Part shown: piece by piece, positions 1 through 7,910 of the stretch | Layout: each line of letters opens with the position of its first letter | How positions within the stretch are numbered: the stretch's first letter is position 1 | Assembly (NCBI GenBank): GCA_937880125.1 | Contig: CALFLU010000048.1 | Span: 1-21,432, forward strand | Length of the DNA stretch: 21,432 nt | DNA from: an uncultured Eubacteriaceae bacterium | GTDB taxonomy: Bacteria > Bacillota > Clostridia > Eubacteriales > UBA1433 | Direction of reading: 5' to 3' | Translations under genes and position numbers: made by a program | The notes under the pieces: generated by a model | What the model saw: the letters and a program-made list of their open reading frames with translations, nothing else | Told to the model about the DNA's origin: nothing | The model's database searches: none

Positions 1-2
1 CG

Positions 3-1154
3 TTGTTTGATTTAAAAAAAGACGGACACATGTATAGCCGCATCTCCAATCCCAGTGTGGCGGTTTTGGAAAACAAAATAGCGGCAATGGAGGGTGCCGT
101 GGGCGCTGTGGGCACCTCTTCGGGACAGGCGGCGACGCTGCTTGCCATTTTAACCATTTGCAACTGCGGAGAGCATATTGTTGCACTTAATAACATCTAT
201 GGCGGAACCTTTACATTGATCGGTTCCACATTAAAAAAATTCGGAATTGAAACCACCTTTGTCAGCGCTGCTGATGAAGATGCGGCAATTGAACAAGCCA
301 TTCGCCCAAACACAAAGCTGCTTTTGGGTGAAAGTCTGGGCAATCCGGGTGTGGAGGTGTTGGATATTGAGCGTTTTAGCAACCTGGCGCACAAAAACGG
401 TATTCCGTTGTTTGTGGACAACACTTTCCCAACACCCGCACTGCTTAATCCCATCGATTACGGGGCGGATATTGTTATACATTCCGCCACAAAATATTTG
501 GACGGTCATGCCACCAGTGTGGGCGGATTGATTGTAGATAGCGGAAAATTTGACTGGAACAACGGAAAATATCCGCATCTGACCGAAGAAGACCCCAACT
601 ATCACGGGCTAAGCTACACAAAAGCCTTTGGAAACAGCGCATTTATTACCAAGGCGCGGGTGGTGTTTATTCGTGATTTGGGTACACTCATGACACCGTT
701 TAATGCGTTTTTGATTAACTTGGGCACGGAAACATTGGCGCTGCGCATGGAACGCCACAGCGAAAACGCGCTGAAAGTCGCCGAGTTTTTAGAAAAACAT
801 CCGCAGATTGAATGGGTAAACTATCCAAAACTGCCGTCGTCGCCTTCTTATGAACTGGCACAAAAATATTTGCCGAATGGTGCGGCAGGGGTGTTGTCGG
901 TGGGCATCAAGGGCGGTTTGGAAAACAGTAAAAAATTTATCAACAGTCTCAAGCTGGCCTCTTTGGTTGTACATGTGGGTGACATACGAACCCATGCGCT
1001 GCACCCCGCCAGCATGACCCATCGCCAGCTGTCCCAAGAAGATCAGCTCAAAGCAGGCATTAAACCGAATATGGTGCGCCTGTCCATCGGTATAGAAAAC
1101 ATCGATGATATCATTGAAGATATAGACCAAGCTTTAAAAGAAAGTGCGCGCTAA
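3..1154 (+). CDS. metY: O-acetylhomoserine sulfhydrylase (5'-truncated by window edge)
   Basis: PLP-dependent enzyme of the Cys/Met metabolism (trans-sulfuration) family, which makes homocysteine from O-acetylhomoserine and sulfide in the cytoplasm. The frame is open from the first bases and enters at the conserved Y-S-R-I-S-N-P block, so roughly 45 N-terminal residues lie upstream; the TTG at base 3 is an internal Leu codon, not a start. Visible landmarks are the VDNTFPTP segment, the PLP-binding lysine in HSATKYLDGH (Lys codon 492-494) and the C-terminal HPASMTHRQLS block that contacts the substrate carboxylate. MetY is preferred over MetB/MetC because of the TEEDPNYHGLSY insertion typical of the long O-acetylhomoserine enzymes and because metA follows after 27 bp. 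The family is secure; exact substrate preference is inferred from context. Confidence 0.93.
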   Translation: MFDLKKDGHMYSRISNPSVAVLENKIAAMEGAVGAVGTSSGQAATLLAILTICNCGEHIVALNNIYGGTFTLIGSTLKKFGIETTFVSAADEDAAIEQAIRPNTKLLLGESLGNPGVEVLDIERFSNLAHKNGIPLFVDNTFPTPALLNPIDYGADIVIHSATKYLDGHATSVGGLIVDSGKFDWNNGKYPHLTEEDPNYHGLSYTKAFGNSAFITKARVVFIRDLGTLMTPFNAFLINLGTETLALRMERHSENALKVAEFLEKHPQIEWVNYPKLPSSPSYELAQKYLPNGAAGVLSVGIKGGLENSKKFINSLKLASLVVHVGDIRTHALHPASMTHRQLSQEDQLKAGIKPNMVRLSIGIENIDDIIEDIDQALKESAR

Positions 1155-1181
1155 AAAGCGAAGAATGAGGAGGAAAAAAAC

Positions 1182-2111
1182 ATGCCGGTAATTGTACACC
1201 AGGATTTGCCCGCAAAAGCGGCGCTGGAAAAGGAAAATATTTTTACCATGAGTGATACCAGGGCGCAAAGCCAGGATATTCGCCCGCTGAACGTGGCGAT
1301 ATTAAACTTAATGCCTACAAAAGAAATAACGGAACTGCAGTTTTTGCGCATGTTGTCCAATACGCCTTTGCAGGTCAATATCGATTTAATACGTACAGAA
1401 AGCTATGAATCAAAAAATGCCGACATGGGGCATTTGAAAAAATTTTATAAGACCTTTTCGGAAATCAAAAACAATAAATACGATGCAATGATCATCACGG
1501 GTGCCCCTGTGGAGCGTATGGAGTATGAAGAGGTGCTCTATTGGAAAGAGCTGAAAGATATTCTCGATTATGTGCGAAAAAATGTGTTTTCGGCGCTGTT
1601 TGTATGTTGGGCTGCTCAGGCGGCACTCTACCATTATTATGGGGTGCAAAAGCATGACGCAGGCAAAAAAATATTCGGCGTCTATGAATTTCAAGCCAAC
1701 GGCCAAAACGTGCTCACCAAGGGGTTCGACGATACGTATTTTGTGCCGCAATCGAGATATACCTACACCAAGGGCGAAGATTTGGCAGGGATAAAGGATT
1801 TGTTGGTGTGGGCGGAGCGACCCGATACAGGGGTGCAGCTGGCAACCACAAAAGACAATCGTTTGATTTTTGTCTCGGGTCATGGCGAGTATGACAGCGA
1901 CACGTTGTATAAAGAATACGCACGCGACAAAGAAAAGGGAGAAGAAATCACCCTGCCGTCAAACTATTTTATCAACGACGACGAAGAGCAAGGCATCACC
2001 GTCAAGTGGCGCTCCCATGCCAATTTGTTCTTTTCAAACTGGCTGAACTATTGCGTCTACCAAGAAACACCCTATGACATTGCAACCATCGCAGGCAAGG
2101 ACGTTTTATAG
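1182..2111 (+). CDS. metA: Homoserine O-acetyltransferase, MetA (HTS) family
   Basis: Acylates L-homoserine, the first committed step of methionine synthesis. The length, 309 aa, is that of the family. The catalytic cysteine is Cys142 in LFVCWAAQAAL, and the catalytic His and Glu are in SGHGEYD (His234, Glu236). Residue 111 is Glu (GAPVERMEYEEV); in characterised MetA proteins Glu here goes with acetyl-CoA and Gly with succinyl-CoA, so acetyl specificity is predicted, matching the sulfhydrylase just upstream. The start is supported by GAGGAGG at 1167-1173, 8 nt before the ATG. It is probably co-transcribed with the upstream gene across a 27-bp gap. It ends with TAG, which shows that amber works as a normal stop in this genome. 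Confidence 0.95.
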   Translation: MPVIVHQDLPAKAALEKENIFTMSDTRAQSQDIRPLNVAILNLMPTKEITELQFLRMLSNTPLQVNIDLIRTESYESKNADMGHLKKFYKTFSEIKNNKYDAMIITGAPVERMEYEEVLYWKELKDILDYVRKNVFSALFVCWAAQAALYHYYGVQKHDAGKKIFGVYEFQANGQNVLTKGFDDTYFVPQSRYTYTKGEDLAGIKDLLVWAERPDTGVQLATTKDNRLIFVSGHGEYDSDTLYKEYARDKEKGEEITLPSNYFINDDEEQGITVKWRSHANLFFSNWLNYCVYQETPYDIATIAGKDVL

Positions 2112-2311
2112 GAACTGTCCTCAACATGATAAGAATCTGAATTATTTAGAAATAGATATTACTATCAGAATAATATAAGGTAAAAAAACAAAGATATATT
2201 AAAAAAATTTCCATTGTGAAAAAAGAGTAGATTTACAGAAGGTTGTTGAAAAAAAGTACAAAAAATAATAAAAAAAGATATTTTATTCAAAATTTTGTAA
2301 TACTTTGTTTG

Positions 2312-2361
2312 CCTAACAAATATTGTAATTTGAGTATATTATGTTATAATGCCTTGTTAGG
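2312..2361. repeat. Inverted repeat flanking the pilus promoter
   Basis: CCTAACAA at 2312-2319 is exactly repeated in inverted orientation as TTGTTAGG at 2354-2361. The two arms bracket the -35 and -10 boxes with 34 bp between them. This could be a pair of operator half-sites or a looped repressor site; it is short enough that chance cannot be excluded. Confidence 0.4.
2323..2350 (+). promoter_or_regulatory. Promoter for the pilus operon
   Basis: A perfect -10 box TATAAT at 2345-2350 carries an extended -10 TG (2342-2343). A -35-like TTGTAA lies at 2323-2328 with a 16-bp spacer. The predicted transcription start is near 2357, which leaves a leader of about 90 nt before the adhesin start at 2449. 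Confidence 0.6.
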
Positions 2362-2448
2362 AATGGTTACTACTATTTATATAGGATAAATAGGATAAAA
2401 TATCTTGATTTTAAGGAAGCATTCTAAAACAGACAAAAGAAAGTATTA

Positions 2449-4902
2449 TTGAACAAAGTGAAGCATAAACCATATTTTCGTAAAATATTCTATATGTTTA
2501 TTTTGCTTGTCTGCCTTCAAATCGCAGGTGGTCAGGGCAGCTTTGTTTTAGAAAAATCTCTCTCAGCGCAAGCGCGCTCAACCTAGTATCTTCCCAATGC
2601 AACCTATTACAATATCAGCCCTAACTTCACAGGTGGAGGGCTTTTTAGCATTCCTGCGGGTACAATGAACGGCTCACAGCTCAATGATATTGCCGCAGAC
2701 CCTTCCCCTTACGGCGCATATACCAGCAACCGCCTATATATGACCCGCGAAGTGTCGGATCAATCTATCGTCAACTCCAATATCACCTTTGACTTGATGA
2801 ACAATGATTTGGAATTGCAGTTGAATATGAATTTTGGAACGACCTACGGGCAATGGAACTACCAAAACCGCGGCCTTTCCATTGTTTTTTCAACGGCAGA
2901 TGAAGGGCAGTTTCCCGGAGGCAATTTAAACGGGGACTATTCTCGCCTGGGGGTCTATGGCGAAAACACCTCCAACGGCGGACCGCCTCTTCCAAATGCA
3001 TTGGCGATTGAATTTGATATGTCGGAGTGGGGTTCTGACTTTGACAGCATCGGTCACTGGTATGACGGTGTGGGTTCGGTAGCAGGGCCGCATATTGCCA
3101 TTACAAAACCGATTACGCCTACCAATGAAAACAGAATCGAACATAAAGCCACCTCCTCTTATGCAGGAATGAACAACGGGCAAGAACACCGTGTGGTTAT
3201 CAGCTGGAAGATGACTGCGCCGGATCAATACCAATTAACCTATAAAATCTATGCCACCAACGCACCCACTGCGGGCGAGGCGCCGGCGGCAACGTCGTCG
3301 CTGACCTTGACGACAGCCCAGGCATTGGAATATTTTGGCACGGAGGCCAATTTTCAAAATCTCAGATTGTCGCTGACAGGCGGTAACGGTTATTATATCG
3401 GCTCCAGCAGCACAATGACCTACTCGTTTCCCGAGGTTTTTGATTATACGGAATATTTTTATTTGCGCGATTATTTGACCGGCAATTACACCACAACCCC
3501 TGTGCCGGGTCTGGTAACCGATTTTCCCGCTGCGGGGGGTACCACCAATCCCATCACAGGCACGCTGCCCACGGGAGATCATGATTTCGGACCTTTGCCG
3601 ACTGCACCGCCGGGATATAAAATCACGCCCGGACAAACAACGATCAAATACATCAGCAGCACAGAAGCCAATAATGTGTTTAGATTTTATTACGAAATAG
3701 ATCCCACGCAGACGCTGCCCTATACCATAGAATATTACCACGACGGAAACTTGATGAGCACCACCACCGGTAGTGTGCTTACTGCCCTGCCTACCTTGAG
3801 CAGTGTGGATATATCCAACCAGCCTGCAGGCACGGCCCTGCTTCGCTATGAGTTTCCCGCGGGTACGACAAATGTTGCACCCAGCGCGGCAGCGCCCTAT
3901 ACCATCACGACCACCAACAATGTTATTCGCGTATATTATCAAGACAATGTCGCCCCAAGCCCGCCGGTGTTTAATGTGGTGGAGCCCGGTGCTACGACCA
4001 TTACGGGAACGGCGGAGCCGGGTTCAACAGTAAACATTACGCTGCCTGACGGCACCACGGTTATCAGCGCGGTTGCAGACAGCACCACAGGCGCCTTTAC
4101 AGTGGCGGTGCCCACAACCATCGTGCTCAAACCGGGTGAGGTGCTCAGCGGCACGGCAACGGATGCCTTTAACAATGTCAGCGGTCCTGCCACCACGGCA
4201 GTGACCTATAATGTGTATATTTTGAAAACCGATTTAAACGCTGCGCCCTTGCAGGGAGCGGAATTTTCTTTGTATCAATCCGACAGAGTCACGTTGATCA
4301 AAAGAAGCGCCACGCTTGCAGACGGCAAGGCGCTGTTTAATCAACTCATTCCGGGCAGCTATGCCTTTCGAGAAAGCTTTGCACCGACCAATTATATTCT
4401 TAACGACACTTGGCACACGCTCATTATCAACACAGACAAAACCATCACGGTAGATGGCGTGCTTTTGGGCGCTGATGCCACCACAACCTTGACCAATGTA
4501 TTTGACGGCAGCATTATCCTCACCAAGCAAGACAGCGAAACAGCGGCGCTTTTGAGCGGCGCGGTGTTTGATTTATATAACAGTGCCGATACCAAAATCG
4601 GCAGCGGCACCACAGACGGCAGCGGAAAAATCAGTTTTACCGTTCAGGCAACAGGCACTTACCGCTTGGTTGAGACCAAGGCGCCAAACGGCTACAAAAT
4701 ATTGACAGAACCTGTGGAGGTAATTGTTACGCAAAGCACAAATGCAGCGACAGTGACCGTTGCCAACGAGAAAAATAAATGGGTGTTGCCCGATACGGGC
4801 GGCATAGATATTTCAAGAATGTATTTAGTCGGTTTGGTAATCATGATATTGACAGTGATGATTTACCGCCGTGAAATAAAAAAACAACAAACAAGCAAAT
4901 GA
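2449..4902 (+). CDS. Large LPXTG pilus adhesin with L-type lectin domain, interrupted by an in-frame amber codon
   Basis: Probable tip adhesin of a sortase-assembled pilus. The frame opens at TTG 2449 (AGAAAG just upstream) with a signal peptide: basic N-terminus, hydrophobic core around IFYMFILLVCLQIAG and a likely cleavage near SAQA. A TAG at 2584-2586 then interrupts it, and the same frame continues without further stops to 4902. The first ATG after the stop (2665) has no ribosome binding site and would remove the export signal, so it is not a convincing start. Mature region in order: an L-type (legume/bacterial) lectin-like domain (about 2700-3430; GLSIVFS, NALAIEFDM, GPHIAIT), two MucBP-like segments (about 3440-3950; YTIEYYHDG, IRVYYQD), a bacterial Ig-like domain (about 3950-4215), two SpaA/Cna_B domains (the last with E-box ETKAPNGYKI), LPDTG at 4786-4800, a membrane segment and a basic tail. 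It may be a strain-specific pseudogene, a readthrough gene or a sequencing error. Confidence 0.8.
2584..2586 (+). other. In-frame amber (TAG) codon in the adhesin gene
   Basis: Codons read ...gcg cgc tca acc TAG tat ctt ccc aat..., with signal-peptide-like sequence before and lectin-protein sequence after, all in one frame. A C-to-T change of CAG (Gln) would produce it. TAG terminates at least five other genes here (ends at 2111, 7571, 8441, 17401 and, on the minus strand, 18241), so general TAG recoding is unlikely. Confidence 0.8.
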
Positions 4903-4906
4903 TATG

Positions 4907-4912
4907 AAAGGA
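4907..4912 (+). promoter_or_regulatory. Ribosome binding site deciding the backbone pilin start
   Basis: AAAGGA lies 9 nt before ATG 4922. It falls inside the codons that would follow the upstream in-frame ATG at 4904, so 4922 is the better start. Initiation there also gives a clean signal peptide beginning MKKNKLLSL. Confidence 0.7.
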
Positions 4913-4921
4913 ATTTTCACC

Positions 4922-6604
4922 ATGAAAAAAAACAAACTACTCAGCCTATTTACCATTCTTCTCATGCTCTTGACATTGGTTTCTACAACGGGAACCGTGC
5001 AGGCTTACACGGTAATCGGTAATCCTGCAGCGCCGACTTTGACCATTACAAAAATTGCGCAAGACCCCATTACCGGTGCTGTTGACGCAACCGGTCGTGA
5101 GCAAACCGTACCCAGCGGCACACCGCTTGTCGGGGTGGTCTATACACTGACCCAAACGGCATCTTATGATGTGGCCACCGATACTTGGACAGCGGTAACG
5201 GGTGCGACGCCGTTTACAATGACCACCGGAGTCGGCGGCACAGTGACCCAACAGTTGGCGGCAGGGCGCTATACCATGCAGGAAACCTCTGTGCCCACAG
5301 GCTACACGGCAAACACGTCGACTTTTACCGTGGAATTGCCCATGACCAGCCCGGATGGATCGGTTTTGATGTACAGCGTATATGTCTATCCCAAAAACGA
5401 ACTGACACGGGGTGCCATTCATTTCACGCAATACGGAAATGACGAGGTGACCGAGCTGCCCGGCGGCACCTATACCTTGGTGCAAGTTACGGATAAAACC
5501 GGAGCTACGGTAAACAACACCATCAGCACAACCCTTACACCCGGCGCTGACGGCACCTTTAGCGTAAACGGCCTTGAATACGGCAGCTACACCTTGGTGC
5601 AAACAGCAGCAGCCACCGATTATGCGCTGAACCCGACAGTTATAGAATTTGATATCACCGAAAGCGGAAACGTGGCCACTGACGGCACCCAAACAGGTAC
5701 CGTTGTGCCGCTTACGCAAACAAACTATCTCAAACCCGTGGTGACAAAGGATGCCAACAATGTGGCAGGAATTGATCCTACGGGAACAGATGCATACAAT
5801 GTGACAGGATATAATGTAGCATTTCCCTATCATGTAAAAGTGGCTTTGCCGGGGGATGCAGACGGCTATACGGAATTTATTCTCACAGACGTAATCGACA
5901 GCAAACTGACGCTGGATACAACAACGACACCCACGGTGACCATTGGCGGCACAGCCGTTACCACAGGCTACACCTTAAGCACCGCAAGCAACACGGTGAC
6001 CTTTACGGTGACAGATTATACGATTTTGACACCGAACGCAGAACTGGTCATTACCTTTAATGCCAGCTTCAACACGACGGCAACGGCAGGGGACGTGGTG
6101 GGCAATACCGCCAATTTGGCCTATGTCAACAGCTATGACTCCACGGATGTCAGTGCGGCATCACCGACCATTTATGTCAAGCTGGTAACGGGTAGCATCA
6201 CGGTACATAAATATGACTCTGACACCAGCGCTAACTTGGCCGGTGCGGAATTTGCTTTGATGGCCAGTGACGGCACAACGCCCGTTGTAAACAAAAACGG
6301 CGAGGCTTACACAGGCACCACAGACGCTAACGGCAATGTTACGTTCACGGATGTGCCCTTTGGCAGCTATAAACTTGTGGAAACCAAAGCGCCCAACGGA
6401 TATAAAATTTATCCCAGAGCCATTGATGTCAGCGTCACGGCAGCTGCCTCTACGGTAACGGTGGATGTGCCCAACTCCTTAAATCAATGGACACTGCCGC
6501 AAACAGGCGGCATGGGCAGCCTGCTTATTACGATACTGGGTGTAGGCATTATGTTTTTCGCTTATAAAAACATGAGAAAAAAGGATGCGAAAAATAAAGC
6601 ATAA
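4922..6604 (+). CDS. Major backbone pilin, SpaA/FimA type, LPQTG
   Basis: Main shaft subunit of a covalent Gram-positive pilus, 560 aa from ATG 4922. Domains in order: signal peptide (1 to about 30, ending TGTVQA), an N-terminal domain, and the pilin motif in which YPK supplies the polymerising lysine (Lys158, codon 5393-5395; context V-Y-V-Y-P-K, the VxVYPK end of the WxxxVxVYPK consensus, with Met where Trp is usual). Then a Cna_B-like domain (about 160-255), an isopeptide-forming D2 fimbrial domain (about 265-420), a C-terminal Cna_B domain (about 423-515) with E-box LVETKAPNGYKI, sorting signal LPQTG (525-529), a membrane helix and a basic tail. The sortase would join the Thr of LPQTG to Lys158 of the next subunit. 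It starts 19 bp after the adhesin stop, consistent with one transcript. Role is secure from motifs; no known orthologue is claimed. Confidence 0.92.
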   Translation: MKKNKLLSLFTILLMLLTLVSTTGTVQAYTVIGNPAAPTLTITKIAQDPITGAVDATGREQTVPSGTPLVGVVYTLTQTASYDVATDTWTAVTGATPFTMTTGVGGTVTQQLAAGRYTMQETSVPTGYTANTSTFTVELPMTSPDGSVLMYSVYVYPKNELTRGAIHFTQYGNDEVTELPGGTYTLVQVTDKTGATVNNTISTTLTPGADGTFSVNGLEYGSYTLVQTAAATDYALNPTVIEFDITESGNVATDGTQTGTVVPLTQTNYLKPVVTKDANNVAGIDPTGTDAYNVTGYNVAFPYHVKVALPGDADGYTEFILTDVIDSKLTLDTTTTPTVTIGGTAVTTGYTLSTASNTVTFTVTDYTILTPNAELVITFNASFNTTATAGDVVGNTANLAYVNSYDSTDVSAASPTIYVKLVTGSITVHKYDSDTSANLAGAEFALMASDGTTPVVNKNGEAYTGTTDANGNVTFTDVPFGSYKLVETKAPNGYKIYPRAIDVSVTAAASTVTVDVPNSLNQWTLPQTGGMGSLLITILGVGIMFFAYKNMRKKDAKNKA

Positions 6605-6644
6605 GTTTGCCTACAAACAACGAAATCGGACAAAGTATAAATAA

Positions 6645-7571
6645 ATGAGAAAAAAGAAATTTTTCGGCGTAATATTTTTGATTGGCCTGCTCATCTTTTT
6701 GTATCCGTTTATCAGCAATTGGTATGCCAAGGCACAACAGGCAAGAGTTATTGCCTCTTATGATGAAAAACTTCAAGCCATGACGGACGAAGAGTTGCTG
6801 CGCATACAGCAAGAAGCCGAGAAGATCAATCAGGAACTGCATCGCGGAGGATATGATCAAGTAGCGGAAGAATCCAAAGAAGGCGCCCATTACTCAAACT
6901 ACCGCACGGGAGAAATGTTGGGTTATGTGGTCATTGAAAAACTGGATATTCGACTGCCGATTTTTCAGGGTGTTTCAGAAGAAAACCTGTCGGTGGGGGT
7001 GGGTCACATTCCGGATTCCTCCTACCCGGTGGGAGGAATTGGCACCCACACGGTGCTCACGGGACACAGAGGTCTGCCCAGTGCAAAAATGTTTCGCGAT
7101 TTAAATCGAATGCAAATCGGTGATATCTTTGTTGTGGAATCGCTGAGCGGCAAGCTGCTTTATAAAGTCTATGAGATTAAAGTGGTGATACCGACGCAGA
7201 CAGAAGACTTGATTATCAGGGACGGACGCGACTTGGCAACCTTGGTTACCTGCGATCCTTATATGATTGGTTCGCACCGCATGCTGGTGATGGGTGAGCG
7301 GGTTGTGCAAGAAGTGCAAGAACAGGCGCCGATAAATGAAACCAAAGAAGTGATTGTATTGGACGCCGAGCAAATGGGCAAGCCCGACGGCGTGATTGGG
7401 TGGATAAACTATATTTTAATTTATTTGGAACGAAACAGATGGATACCGACCTTTGCCACGCTCATATCGTTGTTCTTGCTGATACTGCCTTGGCGGCGAA
7501 AGAAAAAAGAAGATGAAGAAGATGAAGAAGGCAGTCAAACGAACCGAGAAGGTTCATCAAAAGCTGAGTAG
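6645..7571 (+). CDS. Class C-like pilin sortase
   Basis: Membrane transpeptidase expected to polymerise the two LPXTG proteins upstream. 308 aa: an N-terminal membrane anchor (6-24), a helical stretch, the sortase core, a second membrane helix (about 265-285, WIPTFATLISLFLLILPW) and a charged cytoplasmic tail rich in Lys then Asp/Glu. Catalytic residues are His141 (TGHRGL), Cys203 (TLVTCDPY) and Arg212 (GSHRMLV). The TLxTC motif and the C-terminal membrane helix are class C traits. Class C enzymes usually have an N-terminal lid with Asp-Pro-aromatic over the active site; none is visible between the anchor and the core (residues 60-95). No good Shine-Dalgarno sequence precedes the ATG, which lies 40 bp after the pilin gene. 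Ends with TAG. Confidence 0.93.
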   Translation: MRKKKFFGVIFLIGLLIFLYPFISNWYAKAQQARVIASYDEKLQAMTDEELLRIQQEAEKINQELHRGGYDQVAEESKEGAHYSNYRTGEMLGYVVIEKLDIRLPIFQGVSEENLSVGVGHIPDSSYPVGGIGTHTVLTGHRGLPSAKMFRDLNRMQIGDIFVVESLSGKLLYKVYEIKVVIPTQTEDLIIRDGRDLATLVTCDPYMIGSHRMLVMGERVVQEVQEQAPINETKEVIVLDAEQMGKPDGVIGWINYILIYLERNRWIPTFATLISLFLLILPWRRKKKEDEEDEEGSQTNREGSSKAE

Positions 7572-7611
7572 TTGAAAATAAAAAACGTAAAGATTCAGAC
7601 GCTTACCTTGT

Positions 7612-7624
7612 TGTGTGTGTGTGT
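7612..7624 (+). repeat. TG dinucleotide tract
   Basis: Six TG units plus a final T, lying between the sortase stop and the terminator. It is outside any coding frame and short, so a role in phase variation is not supported. Confidence 0.5.
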
Positions 7625-7647
7625 CTGAGCCAAAGTCAATACTTATG

Positions 7648-7687
7648 AAACCGCAGAGCAAACGTATTTGCTCTGCGGTTTTTTTAA
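7648..7687 (+). terminator. Rho-independent terminator of the pilus operon
   Basis: A perfect 15-bp stem (arms 7648-7662 and 7667-7681, CCGCAGAGCAAA side and its complement) with a CGTA tetraloop, followed by a T-tract to about 7687. It closes the adhesin-pilin-sortase unit 77 bp after the sortase stop. Confidence 0.93.
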
Positions 7688-7750
7688 AAGAAGATAAAAA
7701 AAACAGAAAAAGCGAGCGGAGAAAGACAAAGAAGGCAAAATTTTTAGGCG

Positions 7751-7777
7751 AAGCGTGCAAAATGGCTTTGCAGGCTT
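7751..7777. promoter_or_regulatory. Dyad next to the lipoprotein promoter
   Basis: TGCAAA (7756-7761) and TTTGCA (7767-7772) pair perfectly around ATGGC. After one G:G mismatch the pairing continues as AAGC (7751-7754) with GCTT (7774-7777). The dyad abuts the candidate -35 box at 7776-7781, a position suited to an operator. Function is unknown. Confidence 0.35.
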
Positions 7778-7805
7778 GACCCTTTGATGGAATACATGCC
7801 ATAAT
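7776..7805 (+). promoter_or_regulatory. Candidate promoter for the lipoprotein gene
   Basis: TTGACC at 7776-7781 and CATAAT at 7800-7805 are separated by 18 bp, each one mismatch from consensus. This would leave a leader of about 100 nt before the coding start. Another -10-like TATGAT is at 7827-7832 without a matching -35. Confidence 0.4.
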
Positions 7806-7910
7806 AATAACAACGATACTCTTCAGTATGATAAAGCATCGCATAGATAGCATTTTGTTTGCAGCATTGGGCGATAGTGATAAACAGCAAAGGAAAAGGA
7901 GCAAGGTGAA

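Larger units (their letters stand above)
2112..2448. other. Intergenic region upstream of the pilus locus
   Basis: About 340 bp of strongly A/T-rich DNA without a credible reading frame on either strand. It holds one good promoter (2323-2350), an 8-bp inverted repeat flanking that promoter (2312-2319 and 2354-2361) and a tandem 9-bp direct repeat TAGGATAAA (2382-2390 and 2391-2399) in the presumed leader. I see no clear hairpin plus T-tract terminator for the metY-metA pair. Confidence 0.6.

Noticed and set aside
2312..2361. Invertible promoter switch
   Set aside because: Arms of 8 bp and a 34-bp interior are much smaller than known invertible promoters, and no recombinase gene is nearby; an operator pair is more likely.
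2584..2586. TAG read as pyrrolysine or another recoded amino acid
   Set aside because: TAG ends at least five other genes in the window and no pyl genes are visible; kept only as an option in the finding.
2665..2667. ATG 2665 as the true start of the adhesin
   Set aside because: No ribosome binding site, no signal peptide, and it starts inside a stretch that is in frame with a convincing signal peptide upstream of the TAG.
3235..3942. 235-aa minus-strand frame opposite the adhesin
   Set aside because: Composition typical of an antisense shadow, no start signal and no family resemblance.
4946..5833. 295-aa minus-strand frame opposite the backbone pilin
   Set aside because: Cys/His/Arg-rich composition typical of a shadow of Thr/Gly-rich coding DNA; no ribosome binding site or domain.
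7612..7624. TG tract as a phase-variation repeat
   Set aside because: Short, outside coding sequence and after the last gene of the operon, so length changes would have no obvious effect.
7557..7904. 115-aa minus-strand frame downstream of the sortase
   Set aside because: It crosses the strong terminator hairpin and has no start signal or domain; low-complexity Leu/Phe content reflects A-rich DNA on the other strand.
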